IMG/VR virus record: IMGVR_UViG_3300037246_001629 | Coordinates: 1 to 54,986 of that record | Length of the DNA: 54,986 bases | Direction: 5' to 3' (one strand) | From: a virus | Shown: positions 1-8,846 of the stretch, one piece after another | Position numbering within the stretch: the stretch's first letter is position 1 | Layout of the letters: the number at the start of each line of letters is the position of its first letter | Made by a program: the position numbers and the translations under genes | The notes under the pieces: generated by a model | What the model saw: only the letters and a program-made list of their open reading frames with translations | Told to the model about the DNA's origin: nothing | Database searches by the model: none

Positions 1-185
1 GCGAAATAGATTTGTAACCATCCATATTCTCTAACTGAACATTTAGATAGTGCATCATCAGTTACAATAGTGCTGAATTGCTTGATCAGTTCTTCTTTCT
101 CAGCAATTGCTTTTTCATCTTCTGGATTCGCTTCAAGTGCTTGCGAATTTCTTAGTATTTTATATCCGTATTCGTGTAAGTTCAT
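1..185 (-). CDS. small tail-region protein, runs off the left edge
   Basis: ATG at 185 is preceded by an AGGAG ribosome site. The frame is open to base 1 (61 codons, starting MNLHEYGYKILRNSQ). If the window ends are joined it continues at the right end as ...YFADKLE and stops at 54964, giving about 66 residues, directly before the ribosome site of the gene at 54955. It lies between the tail hub and the fibre module in the same operon, so it is probably tail-associated. The family is not recognised; the sequence is hydrophilic and mostly helical in character. Confidence 0.7.
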   Translation of the reverse strand, partial: MNLHEYGYKILRNSQALEANPEDEKAIAEKEELIKQFSTIVTDDALSKCSVREYGWLQIYF

Positions 186-199
186 ATTGTATGTCTCCT

Positions 200-2152
200 T
201 TATGTTTCTATAAACCTGATTTTTATCTCAGTTTTAATTTTCTCTCCTGTTTTTTTAGGAAGTGCGGATTCAAGTATAAATCTGAATAACAGATCTGTAT
301 TCTCGAATAATCCTAGTTCATACCCATCAAATACAACAATATCTGAATTTGTGATCTCAGTGGAAAATTTAGCAGTTCCATCATCTGTTCCATCTTGTGG
401 ATATCCTGCTGTCATTGATTTACGAGTTGCGGGTAGATCATCAGTTGCTAGATCAGAATCGGTGGCAGTAACAGGTGTTATCCCCGATCCATATTCAATG
501 ATAGTATTTGCATTATCAAGGGCCTGTACTGATTTACCCTGTGCAAGATCACGTATTTTATTCAGAAATCGTGTCATGATTTTGATTGGATCAATATCTG
601 AGTATATAGTTGTTACGCGTACGCGTATAGCTTCATTTTCTGATTTCGTGAATGATGAAGCCAATACAACGCGTGCCATCAGTGTTGATCCTATTTTAAG
701 GCCAATCTCATTGCATGTGAAATTGATCACATCGCTATCATCTAATGATGATTGGTGTATCATCTCCGCGTCATCGCCATCTCGAGGATACGTAGAATCC
801 ACATTTTTCTCAGTTCCTGCAATCGGCGTATCCAGTGCAGTATCATCAATCATCACAATTGTTGTTCCTGATCCTAGTTCAATGATAGTATTTGCTGTGT
901 TAAATGGTGGTACTGCTTCACCTTGTAAGATATCACGCATACGCGTATATAATACTGTCATTGGAATCATTGTCGTGCTTGTGACTTCAGAATTCCATGC
1001 AGTAGGTTGGCTATTCCATATAGCACCCTCATCCTGTGATGATTCATTCCATACAAAATTAGTGCCTACCTGTTTCTCAACCACCACTGACATTGCAACA
1101 CCGACATTTAGTAATACATCAGCTAGGATAATAAGATCCAGATCAGTATTTATATTTCGTTTCTGTAACTGCCTTCTATCGCTGAAAAGATCAGATAAAG
1201 CCTCATCAGTATCAGGATCATAATTTACAAGTTCGATTGCTGAATTAGGTACATGTAATGAATGCGTTACTCCAACAATATATACCAGTTTATTAACCCA
1301 TGCAAGTTTTGCATAGTTTACTCTTATTAATCCTGTACCCTGTACATCGAGATCCTGCGGTATATTGATAGTTGTTGGAGTGAGGACCTCGCTATTTTTT
1401 GTTAGTCTTGCATCCAGATATCCGCGTACTTGAGCCTCTGTTGTTGCATCGGGAACATCTATAAATCCTGTACGCGGTAGATTATTTGCAGCAGATAATA
1501 AATCCTGTTTTTTATATGCCTGACCATCGCTATCAATCACATAGTAACTATTTTTTATTCTGTTACTGGATTTTACTATAGCAGGATCAAAAAAATCAGT
1601 TCCCTCTGCATATGATTTTCCAAGATCATTAGCAGTACGCGGTGCAAATATCCATTCAAGTGTAGGAGTTAATCGCAGTGAATGATTCTCCCTTAATGCT
1701 AGTTCCTGCATGATCTCAAGCGGTGTCAGATAATTGAATATATCATCATATACTGCGGTTGTTGCAGTGATTGATGTTGTGAATAAACCACCACCGTGTG
1801 TTGCGATCAGATCTGCTATAATCGCGGATGCAGTCTGTCCTGCACAATCATATTTTGTTATAGGATCCCCATGTAATTTGATACTGTAATCAATTGCATA
1901 TACATTGATAGTTCCTTCCTCGTTAGGTGTCCAGTTCTCAACTATTCCATTGAATACATTGACTGCATCAACTTGTAGAATTAATTGTTTTATTCCTGAT
2001 TGTCGCAATGTAATAACTAGTGTTTCATTTATATTATCAAAGAATAATAGATTTGTATGATTAATCCTGTAAGTATGATCAACATCGGTAAACAATCCAG
2101 TATATAATTCAGATGAAAAATCAGCTCCATTTATGGTTAATGTGTTTGTCAT
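200..2152 (-). CDS. tail hub / baseplate protein with duplicated C-terminal domain
   Basis: About 650 residues. The start is placed at 2152 because GGAGGT lies about 9 bases upstream and the ATGA overlaps the previous stop. The N-terminal ~370 residues look like a tail hub of the gp27/Tal kind: beta-rich, with a 'PLEIMQELALRENHSLRL' helix typical of tail hub proteins. The C-terminal part holds two tandem copies of a ~120-residue unit. Each begins with a 'R(M/F)..(I/K)RD.(L/A)QG' helix followed by 'NTIIE.GSG', and both have a 'YP(R/Q)DG' turn. Such duplicated domains suit receptor or glycan binding or fibre attachment. Its position after the tape measure supports a distal tail role. The hub assignment is inferred from order and general character, not from a certain family match. 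Confidence 0.75.
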   Translation of the reverse strand: MTNTLTINGADFSSELYTGLFTDVDHTYRINHTNLLFFDNINETLVITLRQSGIKQLILQVDAVNVFNGIVENWTPNEEGTINVYAIDYSIKLHGDPITKYDCAGQTASAIIADLIATHGGGLFTTSITATTAVYDDIFNYLTPLEIMQELALRENHSLRLTPTLEWIFAPRTANDLGKSYAEGTDFFDPAIVKSSNRIKNSYYVIDSDGQAYKKQDLLSAANNLPRTGFIDVPDATTEAQVRGYLDARLTKNSEVLTPTTINIPQDLDVQGTGLIRVNYAKLAWVNKLVYIVGVTHSLHVPNSAIELVNYDPDTDEALSDLFSDRRQLQKRNINTDLDLIILADVLLNVGVAMSVVVEKQVGTNFVWNESSQDEGAIWNSQPTAWNSEVTSTTMIPMTVLYTRMRDILQGEAVPPFNTANTIIELGSGTTIVMIDDTALDTPIAGTEKNVDSTYPRDGDDAEMIHQSSLDDSDVINFTCNEIGLKIGSTLMARVVLASSFTKSENEAIRVRVTTIYSDIDPIKIMTRFLNKIRDLAQGKSVQALDNANTIIEYGSGITPVTATDSDLATDDLPATRKSMTAGYPQDGTDDGTAKFSTEITNSDIVVFDGYELGLFENTDLLFRFILESALPKKTGEKIKTEIKIRFIET

Positions 2153-2373
2153 CTTCTGGACCTCCAATCTTGCCAATACAACGGAGGTTTGGTATTAGAA
2201 TAATTATGATGATTCATGGACCTTATTTTCAGGTTATCAAGCATAAATCTCTTTTCTCTGCGTGCTTCCTCATAATAACCATATGCACTAGAAAGATATT
2301 CCAATCCTGAAAGATCTGCTGTATCTAATGAAATCCATTCAGAACTAGAATTATAGATAAAAGTATCAGCCAT
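2149..2373 (-). CDS. small tail protein
   Basis: 74 residues, sitting between the putative distal tail protein and the tail hub, with an ATGA overlap to the hub gene. It is rich in Tyr, Ser and Arg with an Arg-rich tail (DWRSRR). No family is recognised. Position suggests a tail-tip or connector role. Confidence 0.65.
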   Translation of the reverse strand: MADTFIYNSSSEWISLDTADLSGLEYLSSAYGYYEEARREKRFMLDNLKIRSMNHHNYSNTKPPLYWQDWRSRR

Positions 2374-2378
2374 AATAA

Positions 2379-2807
2379 TCAGCTCAGACTAAGACTTGTG
2401 GGATCTATCGCGATAGTAACGGTCCAGCGTGTAGTACCCTGTGTTTTCACAACTCCTTTGGTAAGATTAACTAACATCCCCACTACATATTCAAAATTAG
2501 CTGCACCAAAATCAACGGATAATTTTACTATCTCATCAGGAAAAGATACCCATCGTTCAAACATAAGCTTCCATTGTGCGAAAGGTGTGGACCCTGAACC
2601 CGATGTAAAATAAAATGTTGCTTGATATGTTGCACCTGTACGACCAAATGCTTTTACTTCCTGTGTTAATACTGGACTAGGTGTGGGATTTGTTTTGGGA
2701 TATACTTTCACACCATCGAGGAAATTATTATTGGCTAAATCTTCCCATGATCGCAGAAGTGTTGTTACAACAGGAGTTCCCACAGGTTGTTCTAACATTG
2801 ATGTCAT
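2379..2807 (-). CDS. distal tail-associated structural protein
   Basis: 142 residues, Thr- and Val-rich, with beta-strand character (ATYQATFYFTSG, TTRWTVTIAI). The ATG overlaps the tape-measure stop as ATGA. Its position directly after the tape measure is where distal-tail (Dit-like) or tail-tip proteins usually lie. The protein is shorter than bacterial Dit proteins and no diagnostic motif is seen, so this is a placement-based call. Confidence 0.65.
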   Translation of the reverse strand: MTSMLEQPVGTPVVTTLLRSWEDLANNNFLDGVKVYPKTNPTPSPVLTQEVKAFGRTGATYQATFYFTSGSGSTPFAQWKLMFERWVSFPDEIVKLSVDFGAANFEYVVGMLVNLTKGVVKTQGTTRWTVTIAIDPTSLSLS

Positions 2808-4117
2808 CCTACATAGCCTCCATTAGTAAATAACGATATTTTTTTAATTCCTGTATTTACACCCATCTCAACATTTGATCGGACAGTCTCAATATCCCTG
2901 TTATTTCGTACCTGTGTATTGTACATATTGACATTGATTGTCATGCCTCCGCTACCACCGATTCCTTTTTTCATTGTATCAGCATCGATGACACCCTCAC
3001 CTATTTTGAGTACTCGCAAGACCTCCTCCGTTCCTGATCCGCCACCCACAACTCCACCACTATGCATTGAGGGGATGTCTCCTAATCTCCATCCGATATT
3101 CACACCTGGGATATTATTTATTAATTCTATAAGTGCATTCACACTATCGACAATTAGAAAATTGAGAAGCCCGACCAACATATTTATTAATCCTTTGAAA
3201 ATATCTCCCAATCCTTCCCCGATCAATGCAATATCCCATGTGAATAGTCCAATCAATATCTTTACTATTCCACCAATAATATCTATGAAACCATCGACTA
3301 TTGCAATGACTAATTGAATCATTGATTCTAATTTAATAACAAATAAGTCCCACAAAATCTCTCCAATAGCCATTACAATAGGTTCTATTACCTCCCATAG
3401 ACGTACAACATTATCTATCAGTTCTTGAAAAGTACTGCTATTATCACTAGCAAAGCTACTGAACAAATCACCTATTACACCAAATACTGCTGCTGTTTTT
3501 TCTTGGATACCAAAAAAATTTGTATGCCATGCTAGTGCAAGAGCAGCAACAGCAGCAATTATTATTAAAATAGGCCATGCGACAGATGCAATGGAGATTC
3601 CTAGAAAACCTAACACAGTAGTTAATGCACCTGCACCAAATGCCAAAGCAACGAATGAGGCAATCATAGTTTGGACATCACCATCAAGGTCCATAAATAG
3701 GTCTGTCATATCTTCTATATAGGGAATAAGAACTTCTATCATTGGAACCAGGGAATCACCTAAGACATTGAAAATTCTCTCAAATTGAAATCCTATCTCA
3801 TCCAGACTACCCGCGAGTGCAGGAGATGACGATATCATCTTGCTCAGGAAACCACCTGCTAGAAGTGTCACACCTGCAATTGCTTTGCCTACGCGACCCC
3901 ATGAATTAGTTTGTTTCTGCGAACTTGCCTCCATAGTATCATCAAGATTTGCGGTGTTATCTGATATATCATCGAGTAATTCATTTGATATTTCTAACTG
4001 ATGATTTATATCATCAAATGCTTTTGTAAAAATATCAGCTAATCCCTCAATTGAATCCTCTGCATCTTTTGTGACAACACTTACAACTGCCTTCAATGGC
4101 ATTTCCACGCCACTCAT
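2804..4117 (-). CDS. tail tape measure protein
   Basis: About 437 residues, started at 4117 (ATGA overlap with the upstream stop; GGAGGA upstream). The N-terminal half is helical. The centre has several long hydrophobic helices (near residues 65-80, 145-200 and 245-320), as usual for tape measures that insert in membranes at DNA entry. The C-terminal part has the family's 'MHSGGVVGGGSG.EEVL' and 'LKIGEGVID' segment and ends with 'GMTINVNMYN'. It lies just after the frameshifted tail-chaperone pair. It is short for the family; at about 0.15 nm per residue it predicts a tail of roughly 65 nm (inference). Confidence 0.9.
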   Translation of the reverse strand: MSGVEMPLKAVVSVVTKDAEDSIEGLADIFTKAFDDINHQLEISNELLDDISDNTANLDDTMEASSQKQTNSWGRVGKAIAGVTLLAGGFLSKMISSSPALAGSLDEIGFQFERIFNVLGDSLVPMIEVLIPYIEDMTDLFMDLDGDVQTMIASFVALAFGAGALTTVLGFLGISIASVAWPILIIIAAVAALALAWHTNFFGIQEKTAAVFGVIGDLFSSFASDNSSTFQELIDNVVRLWEVIEPIVMAIGEILWDLFVIKLESMIQLVIAIVDGFIDIIGGIVKILIGLFTWDIALIGEGLGDIFKGLINMLVGLLNFLIVDSVNALIELINNIPGVNIGWRLGDIPSMHSGGVVGGGSGTEEVLRVLKIGEGVIDADTMKKGIGGSGGMTINVNMYNTQVRNNRDIETVRSNVEMGVNTGIKKISLFTNGGYVG

Positions 4118-4338
4118 AGATTCCAAGCATCCTCCATATTCTGTTTAAATTCAGCTTTTTTATTTTTAGCTTCTGAGATCTCCTGTTCTATCCAGTAATC
4201 TCGAATTGGTAATCTGTCCATTTCATGCGGAAATTTACTGAATTTCTCTGCCATCATACTACGATCATATAACAATCCTGCCGTGGGATTTATAGAATCT
4301 ATCTCGTCATTAAGAAAATTAGCCAATTTCTCAAACAC
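4114..4338 (-). CDS. tail assembly chaperone, frameshifted downstream part (GT-type)
   Basis: A 74-codon frame whose only start candidate (GTG at 4338) has no properly spaced ribosome site. It lies in the -1 frame relative to the upstream 111-residue gene, whose last codons run through nine A. A -1 slip there would fuse the products as ...KEKKKK-ITKVFEKLANFL... This is the layout of lambda G/GT-type tail assembly chaperones and the location is exact: after the tail tube, before the tape measure. The frameshift is inferred; a separate GTG-started protein is the alternative. Confidence 0.7.
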   Translation of the reverse strand: MFEKLANFLNDEIDSINPTAGLLYDRSMMAEKFSKFPHEMDRLPIRDYWIEQEISEAKNKKAEFKQNMEDAWNL

Positions 4339-4343
4339 CTTTG

Positions 4344-4679
4344 TTATTTTTTTTTCTTCTCTTTAAGAGCAGTAGCAAATGCCTCTCCAAATTTAAACAA
4401 TTCATCTGAATAGAATCGTTTAAAAAATGATATAAATTCCTCTTTTTCTGGAATTATAACCATTTCTGCAAAAGAGACTCTGAGTTCTTTTACTGTCGCA
4501 GTTTTATCTGAAATAATCTCCGTTTGTCCTAGATCTGGTTCTTCAAATACATACAATGTTTCGGGTACTTTATCAGATTCAAAATAGAATGCTACCTCTC
4601 TTCTACCAATCTTAGAATATGCCTTCTCATTGATTTTAATATAGTTAATTTCTCTTGGATTCTCTGTCTGTATTGCCAT
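4344..4679 (-). CDS. tail assembly chaperone (G-type)
   Basis: 111 residues, ATG at 4679 with AAGGAG about 8 bases upstream; a GTG at 4688 is less likely because it overlaps the ribosome site. The protein is mixed alpha/beta with an 'FFKRFYSDELFKFGEAFATAL' character near its C-terminus and a Lys-rich end encoded by the slippery A run. Proteins at this position bind the tape measure during tail assembly and are made in excess over the frameshifted form. Assigned from gene order and the frameshift signal; no sequence motif defines the family. Confidence 0.72.
   Translation of the reverse strand: MAIQTENPREINYIKINEKAYSKIGRREVAFYFESDKVPETLYVFEEPDLGQTEIISDKTATVKELRVSFAEMVIIPEKEEFISFFKRFYSDELFKFGEAFATALKEKKKK
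4347..4355 (-). promoter_or_regulatory. probable -1 ribosomal frameshift site
   Basis: On the coding (minus) strand nine consecutive A follow GAG-AAG and are followed at once by the TAA stop. The -1 frame is open from here through the 74-codon downstream frame and in register with it. Homopolymeric A runs are classical slippage sites in tail chaperone genes. No downstream pseudoknot was folded. Confidence 0.65.
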
Positions 4680-4684
4680 GATAT

Positions 4685-4960
4685 TCACTCCTTGAATACT
4701 TTTGGAAATGCATTATTGATCAGATTAAATGCATTCTTATCATCATTGAATATTTTCTTAGTCTGTTCTGATGATAATTTCAGTTTCTTTACCTCTGCTA
4801 CAATCTCTTTCTCACGTTTTTTAAGTGGTTTAGCTCTTGTATTAAGTTCATCACGGATCTGATTAAGCGTAGTTTTTACTGTGTTGTATTCAGTAGCTAA
4901 TCCTTTCAGATAATTGCGTAAAGGTATTTTTTTCTCGGTTATTATTGTTACTTCATCCAT
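4685..4960 (-). CDS. small coiled-coil tail-region protein
   Basis: 91 residues, rich in Lys and Glu, with heptad-like spacing between residues ~20 and 75 ('LKKREKEIVAEVKKL'). ATG at 4960 has AGGAA upstream. It sits between the tail tube and the tail chaperone. The family is not recognised; an assembly or scaffold role is only inferred from location. Confidence 0.65.
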   Translation of the reverse strand: MDEVTIITEKKIPLRNYLKGLATEYNTVKTTLNQIRDELNTRAKPLKKREKEIVAEVKKLKLSSEQTKKIFNDDKNAFNLINNAFPKVFKE

Positions 4961-4972
4961 AATAAATCATTC

Positions 4973-5902
4973 CTATACTGGATCAGTATACACTGCAATA
5001 CTATCCACCGCAGATGCGGAATATTTTGTTGTGGTCTGTGCTTTGCAAGGTAAGCTCATCCTGAATGCACCACCGCCCCCTGGACTGGACCTTGCAGGTT
5101 TAAATGTTTTTGCAGAGGGAATTGTGAGCGTGAATGTATCATTTACAGCTCTTGTGATAACATGCGAGATTGCAAAATCAGTATAGTTTGATCTCAATTC
5201 ATAGATAGATTCATTCTCAACTCTTAGCGTATAGTTAGCTACAAGTCCTCGTGTTCCTGGAATTATTTCAGAGGGTGCAATATCGCATATGCCATATTCC
5301 TCAGATACTCCATTTTTATACTGATACTGTGCTCGTTCAACTTTACATTTTTGATCAATTGAATTGATATTCAGCGTACTGGTCTGATGCCATTGAATAG
5401 GAACTGTGGTTAGTTTTCCTGGAACACCTGGTGTTGTGTCAACAGGGAAACCCGATTTTGCAAATCCTGTGAGTTTTACTTTTGGAATCTCTCCTGATAC
5501 AATCGTGAGATCAAATGTATTGACTTTGCATCCAAGCAGTTTGATTGAGAAATCACCATTACCGAATACTGGTTCTATTGATAACGGTGGTATCGTGTTT
5601 GCAAGCGTGGTTGCATGAGTATATGGATCAACACCTGAATCGACAACTGCACCAAAGGCCCAATACACCCATATCCAGTTCTGAATGCTGAATTCAATCT
5701 CCCATGGGAAATTCTCTTTACCATGTAATAAAAATTCAGCCTCATCTCTAGAACTGATATCCGCAACCATGATTTCCTCATTTTGCGGTGTGATTGACAT
5801 ACTGCTTACTCTACCAGGCCATGGTTTAAAGCTTGCAGCTTCTGTCCCATCGACAGCCTCTTCTGCTACCTGAACAGATACAAGATCTAATAAAGTTGCC
5901 AT
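4973..5902 (-). CDS. major tail tube protein
   Basis: 309 residues, beta-rich. The N-terminus (VSVQVAEEAVDGTEA, then 'WPGRVSSMSITPQNEE') and the 'VNTFDLTIVSGEIPKVKLTG' stretch resemble tail tube proteins of long-tailed viruses, which stack as hexameric rings. A Gly-rich loop (SSPGGGGAF) lies near residue 275. It is immediately upstream of the tail chaperone pair and tape measure, the standard position. It is somewhat larger than the common ~200-residue tube proteins, which suggests an added surface domain. Confidence 0.85.
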   Translation of the reverse strand: MATLLDLVSVQVAEEAVDGTEAASFKPWPGRVSSMSITPQNEEIMVADISSRDEAEFLLHGKENFPWEIEFSIQNWIWVYWAFGAVVDSGVDPYTHATTLANTIPPLSIEPVFGNGDFSIKLLGCKVNTFDLTIVSGEIPKVKLTGFAKSGFPVDTTPGVPGKLTTVPIQWHQTSTLNINSIDQKCKVERAQYQYKNGVSEEYGICDIAPSEIIPGTRGLVANYTLRVENESIYELRSNYTDFAISHVITRAVNDTFTLTIPSAKTFKPARSSPGGGGAFRMSLPCKAQTTTKYSASAVDSIAVYTDPV

Positions 5903-6624
5903 TATAATCTGCCATCCTCTTCATCTTCCATAGGATCCTCTTTTATTTCAATAATTGGCTCGCCCATACGTGTCATAAACCCTGAATAATTTTCTTCATA
6001 ATGTTCGTGGTCATAATGCTCTTCTTCTAATCCACAATCCCCTGCACATATTTTTGGTTCGATGGCTTCTTCATCATCTTTAGTAGGACCTGTATATTCT
6101 TGTGAATGATCACTTGTAGCTTTTTTATCATCGGTTTCTAAAACAGGATTAGGAACAGTATCTTCCTCTAATTCTTCGAGTTCCTCTGTTTCATCATCTG
6201 TTTTTGATACAAGTTCCTCCATTACAGCAGCATCATTGATCGCTAGTCTCTCAGAATTATCTGCAATATTATCCTCGGATTCTTCTGGTAATGCTAATTT
6301 GATTTGTTCTTGAGATCCATCTAGACTATATTCTATAATATGTGTTTCATGTGCTTTTGCTGTTAAGTTTTCGAATATAATATCTTCTGAATTACTTTCA
6401 TGTAATTGTACATTCCAATCATCCGCAAATAAATCCTCAAAATCAGGATTATAGATAGTTTTAGTAGCATCAATAGAATCGTATTTTACTATGATCCAAC
6501 CGTATTCAGTTTTAAGAGCATGGATATATTTTTTTTCCCATGTTTGTCTCCATGCAATATTATTTCCATCTCTGAGAAATTCAAATGCTGTAGAGAAATT
6601 TATTTTTAAGAATGGTTCACTCAT
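5902..6624 (-). CDS. Tad2-like (DUF2829) protein with acidic tail, in the tail module
   Basis: 240 residues. The first ~75 residues match the DUF2829/Tad2 pattern: 'FSTAFEFLRDGNNIAWRQTW', a short beta segment, then 'DFEDLFADDWNVQ'. Tad2 proteins of bacterial phages bind the cyclic ADP-ribose signal of the Thoeris defence. The remaining ~165 residues are very acidic and probably disordered (EELEELEED), with a small Cys/His patch (CAGDCG...HYDHEHYEE) near residue 200. GAGGT precedes the ATG at 6624. Its place between tail genes is unusual for an anti-defence protein and may mean it is packaged or has a structural role. It is the most divergent of three DUF2829-like proteins here. Confidence 0.6.
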   Translation of the reverse strand: MSEPFLKINFSTAFEFLRDGNNIAWRQTWEKKYIHALKTEYGWIIVKYDSIDATKTIYNPDFEDLFADDWNVQLHESNSEDIIFENLTAKAHETHIIEYSLDGSQEQIKLALPEESEDNIADNSERLAINDAAVMEELVSKTDDETEELEELEEDTVPNPVLETDDKKATSDHSQEYTGPTKDDEEAIEPKICAGDCGLEEEHYDHEHYEENYSGFMTRMGEPIIEIKEDPMEDEEDGRL

Positions 6625-6636
6625 TTTTTATAACCT

Positions 6637-7068
6637 CTAGTTTATGATTTCATCAACGATGTACAGACGCACTTCGATAACATACCTGAAATTCTTACCC
6701 TGTGATAGATTATTTCCTCTATCTAGTAAAATCATATATTCCCACGGAGTAGTTAGATTAGTTAGATTTGCACTGAGAATACTTACTATTTTTGTTTTCA
6801 GATTTTTGATACGCTGTGAATACGTACTTCTGATATCTATGCGTACAACTTCGTCACCATCTACACAATCTAGATTAATCGCGGGATAGCCTGTTTGCCA
6901 TTTTCCATCTTTTACCAGAATATTATCAAAATTTGCTTGTTGAGTTCCCTTATATTTGTCGCGATCCATTACTCTTACATTAGTTCTATCATAAGAACCC
7001 CAATTATCGGATTCATTCTCATGATCTATATCTAGTACTGTGAGTATTGCTTCTTTCGCTTCTACCAT
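6637..7068 (-). CDS. probable tail completion/terminator protein
   Basis: 143 residues from ATG 7068 (a GTG at 7083 would add five residues). Contains 'AILTVLDIDHENESDNWG' near the N-terminus, 'VVRIDIRSTYSQRIKNLKTKIVSIL' in the middle and a beta C-terminus ending 'YVIEVRLYIVDEIIN'. This pattern (regular beta hairpin after a long helix) and the location between connector genes and tail tube fit tail terminator proteins. Call based mainly on position. Confidence 0.5.
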   Translation of the reverse strand: MVEAKEAILTVLDIDHENESDNWGSYDRTNVRVMDRDKYKGTQQANFDNILVKDGKWQTGYPAINLDCVDGDEVVRIDIRSTYSQRIKNLKTKIVSILSANLTNLTTPWEYMILLDRGNNLSQGKNFRYVIEVRLYIVDEIIN

Positions 7069-7156
7069 ATAAATAAACCCCACGTCATAATCGTGTGCTA
7101 TGCACTACGTTGAGTTGACTTCTATAAACATTCAGATATGCAGTATTTAAAGTAAA

Positions 7157-7609
7157 TTACATTGCTGTATCCTTATCTATTTCCTCCTTTATCTCGGTTA
7201 TTTTATCAATGCTCTCATTTATCGCAGTATCTTTATTGATGTCCTCTTTTATCTCAGTTATCTTATCAATACTCTCAGTAATTGCACTTATACTGGATAT
7301 CTGCTCTATTATCTCAGTGGTAATATTTTTAGATTCTATAAAATCAGTATCAATAATAATATTTTCGGAGAACTCAGTGATTATATTTAATGTTTCTAGA
7401 AATTCTGTTAGAAGATTAAGTATCGTATTAAATTCGCTTAATATGCTTATATCTTCGATAAAACTGGTATCTAAATCTAATTGTTCGCTAAAAATAGATA
7501 TGACCTCAACTGTCTGCGATTCTGTTTTTTTAATCAGATTGCTTAATCTACCCATAACCGCAACAGAATCACCACGGTAGATTCTACCGAATGTTATCAG
7601 ACTACTCAA
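7157..7609 (-). CDS. low-complexity repeat protein (Ile/Glu/Asp/Thr repeats)
   Basis: 150 residues from TTG 7609 (TTGA overlap with the previous stop). After ~40 residues the sequence is a series of ~18-22-residue repeats of the type 'ITEF.E.I..DT.FIE', ending with two nearly identical copies of 'ESIDKITEIKE(D/E)I(N/D)KDTA'. The nucleotide repeats are also visible near 7160-7290. It could form a beta-solenoid-like or trimeric coiled fibre segment. Lies in the head-tail/tail module; function unknown. Confidence 0.65.
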   Translation of the reverse strand: MSSLITFGRIYRGDSVAVMGRLSNLIKKTESQTVEVISIFSEQLDLDTSFIEDISILSEFNTILNLLTEFLETLNIITEFSENIIIDTDFIESKNITTEIIEQISSISAITESIDKITEIKEDINKDTAINESIDKITEIKEEIDKDTAM

Positions 7610-8514
7610 GATTTCACCATCTTATATGTTGCAAGATTGGTTCCTATGTAGGTCGCAGTTATAGTATATGTTGCAGTTACATCATTATCAGTGCCAACAC
7701 TTCCAGCTACTGAATATATTCTTAATCTTCCTGTTAACATATTACCTTTGCTATCATGTGTGGTAGTATCTATAAATTGATTCTCCTGTGTTAATCCAAG
7801 TACTCTTTTTAATAATGCACCCATGGATCCTGCGGTAACATTAGTATCAGCCGCAGCCCATACATGAGTTGCGATCCCTTCAGGATTGATATGTGTTGGT
7901 AATACTGCATAGCCTGTTGTTGTATCAGGTATTACTACCCAATCAAGACCAAGAGTTGCTATTTTTGTAGTGCCATCATATGAGGATATATGGCCTACTT
8001 GATCCTGTCCAGTTCCTGATCGCAAAAATACGGATTGATACCGATATGCATTATCATCATCAGAAGCAAGTGCATTCAGCGTAATTGTATTTGAAGTACC
8101 TCCCCGTGCTAATCCCTCATTGACATGTTCTCGACCTGCATCCGCAAATATAATATATTCAGATGTGTTATCAGGTTCTACTTTCCAATCACGATCAATT
8201 GTCGCTATTCTTGTCGATCCCGCATACTCATAGATTAATCGCGTCTGCCCTGCTCCCATTCCATCAATAATTGCAATCTTTGCAGGATCATAAGCACCGT
8301 CAAAATCCGCGGCATCTAATGATAGTTGAATTTGATTACCGTTAACCGCAGGCCCCTGCGAAGTGCCTGTATGAAGTGCCTGAGCGGCTATATCACGTAA
8401 TCGTTTACCTGCTGAATTCTGTATGTTATGCGATAATCCTGTTAATATCTCATCCCATACCGCATCAGCTACATTATCCAAATCTGTTTGATCTAATATT
8501 GGAATAATAATCAC
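7606..8514 (-). CDS. virion protein with duplicated beta domain
   Basis: 302 residues from GTG 8514 (GTGA overlap). Starts with the phage-virion motif 'NVADAVWDEILTG'. Two copies of a ~45-residue beta unit follow: 'IIDGMGAGQTRLI...RIATIDRDWKVEPD.TSEY' and 'LRSGTGQDQVGHI...KIATLGLDWVVIPDTTTGY'. Such units occur in phage appendage and decoration proteins. A second 'ATHVWAA' patch lies near residue 222. Exact role unknown. Confidence 0.7.
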   Translation of the reverse strand: MIIIPILDQTDLDNVADAVWDEILTGLSHNIQNSAGKRLRDIAAQALHTGTSQGPAVNGNQIQLSLDAADFDGAYDPAKIAIIDGMGAGQTRLIYEYAGSTRIATIDRDWKVEPDNTSEYIIFADAGREHVNEGLARGGTSNTITLNALASDDDNAYRYQSVFLRSGTGQDQVGHISSYDGTTKIATLGLDWVVIPDTTTGYAVLPTHINPEGIATHVWAAADTNVTAGSMGALLKRVLGLTQENQFIDTTTHDSKGNMLTGRLRIYSVAGSVGTDNDVTATYTITATYIGTNLATYKMVKS

Positions 8515-8816
8515 CCAAATTTAGGATATATCTGGAATTCTCTCGTCTCTGAGAAATATTCCTTTGATCCTGTGAAAGTTCCAAATACCTGTACTTTCCA
8601 TAGTCCTGCCTTGTCCAGAAAATCTGATTCGGTAATATATTTTACTACACCTGTTGCCTCTATAACGATTGTCACATCTGCAGGATATGCTTTTGATACT
8701 GTTGTTTTATCAGGTTTGTAAAAATCCATTGTGAGTGTAGCTATATTGACGAGATCTTTATTTGTTGTGACAACAATATCAATACCAACTGAATCTATAT
8801 ATATCTTATCTGACAT
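8511..8816 (-). CDS. Ig-like small virion protein
   Basis: 101 residues, all-beta: 'GIDIVVTTNKDL...TLTMDFYKP' then 'GLWKVQVFGTF.GSKEYFSETREFQIYP'. It resembles the BppU-N/Ig-like modules found beside connector and baseplate genes. It has its own TATA-like sequence just upstream (8831-8850) and may be a leaderless start. Role inferred. Confidence 0.65.
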   Translation of the reverse strand: MSDKIYIDSVGIDIVVTTNKDLVNIATLTMDFYKPDKTTVSKAYPADVTIVIEATGVVKYITESDFLDKAGLWKVQVFGTFTGSKEYFSETREFQIYPKFG

Positions 8817-8846
8817 CTATATACATTGTATTTCGGTGTATTTAAA

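Noticed and set aside
351-1223. Long plus-strand open frame (290 codons) across the tail hub gene
   Set aside because: It mirrors a well-supported minus-strand gene, has no ribosome site and gives a composition (Ser/Ile-rich) typical of an antisense shadow.
2919-3317. Plus-strand open frame opposite the tape measure
   Set aside because: Pro/Ile/Ser-rich antisense shadow of a Gly/Ile-rich region; no promoter or start signal.
7157-7300. CRISPR array from regular repeats
   Set aside because: The repeats are in-frame coding repeats of a protein with no unique spacers or palindromic repeat units.
7209-7580. Plus-strand frame opposite the Ile/Glu repeat protein
   Set aside because: Antisense of a repetitive coding region; the minus frame is stop-coupled to its neighbours.
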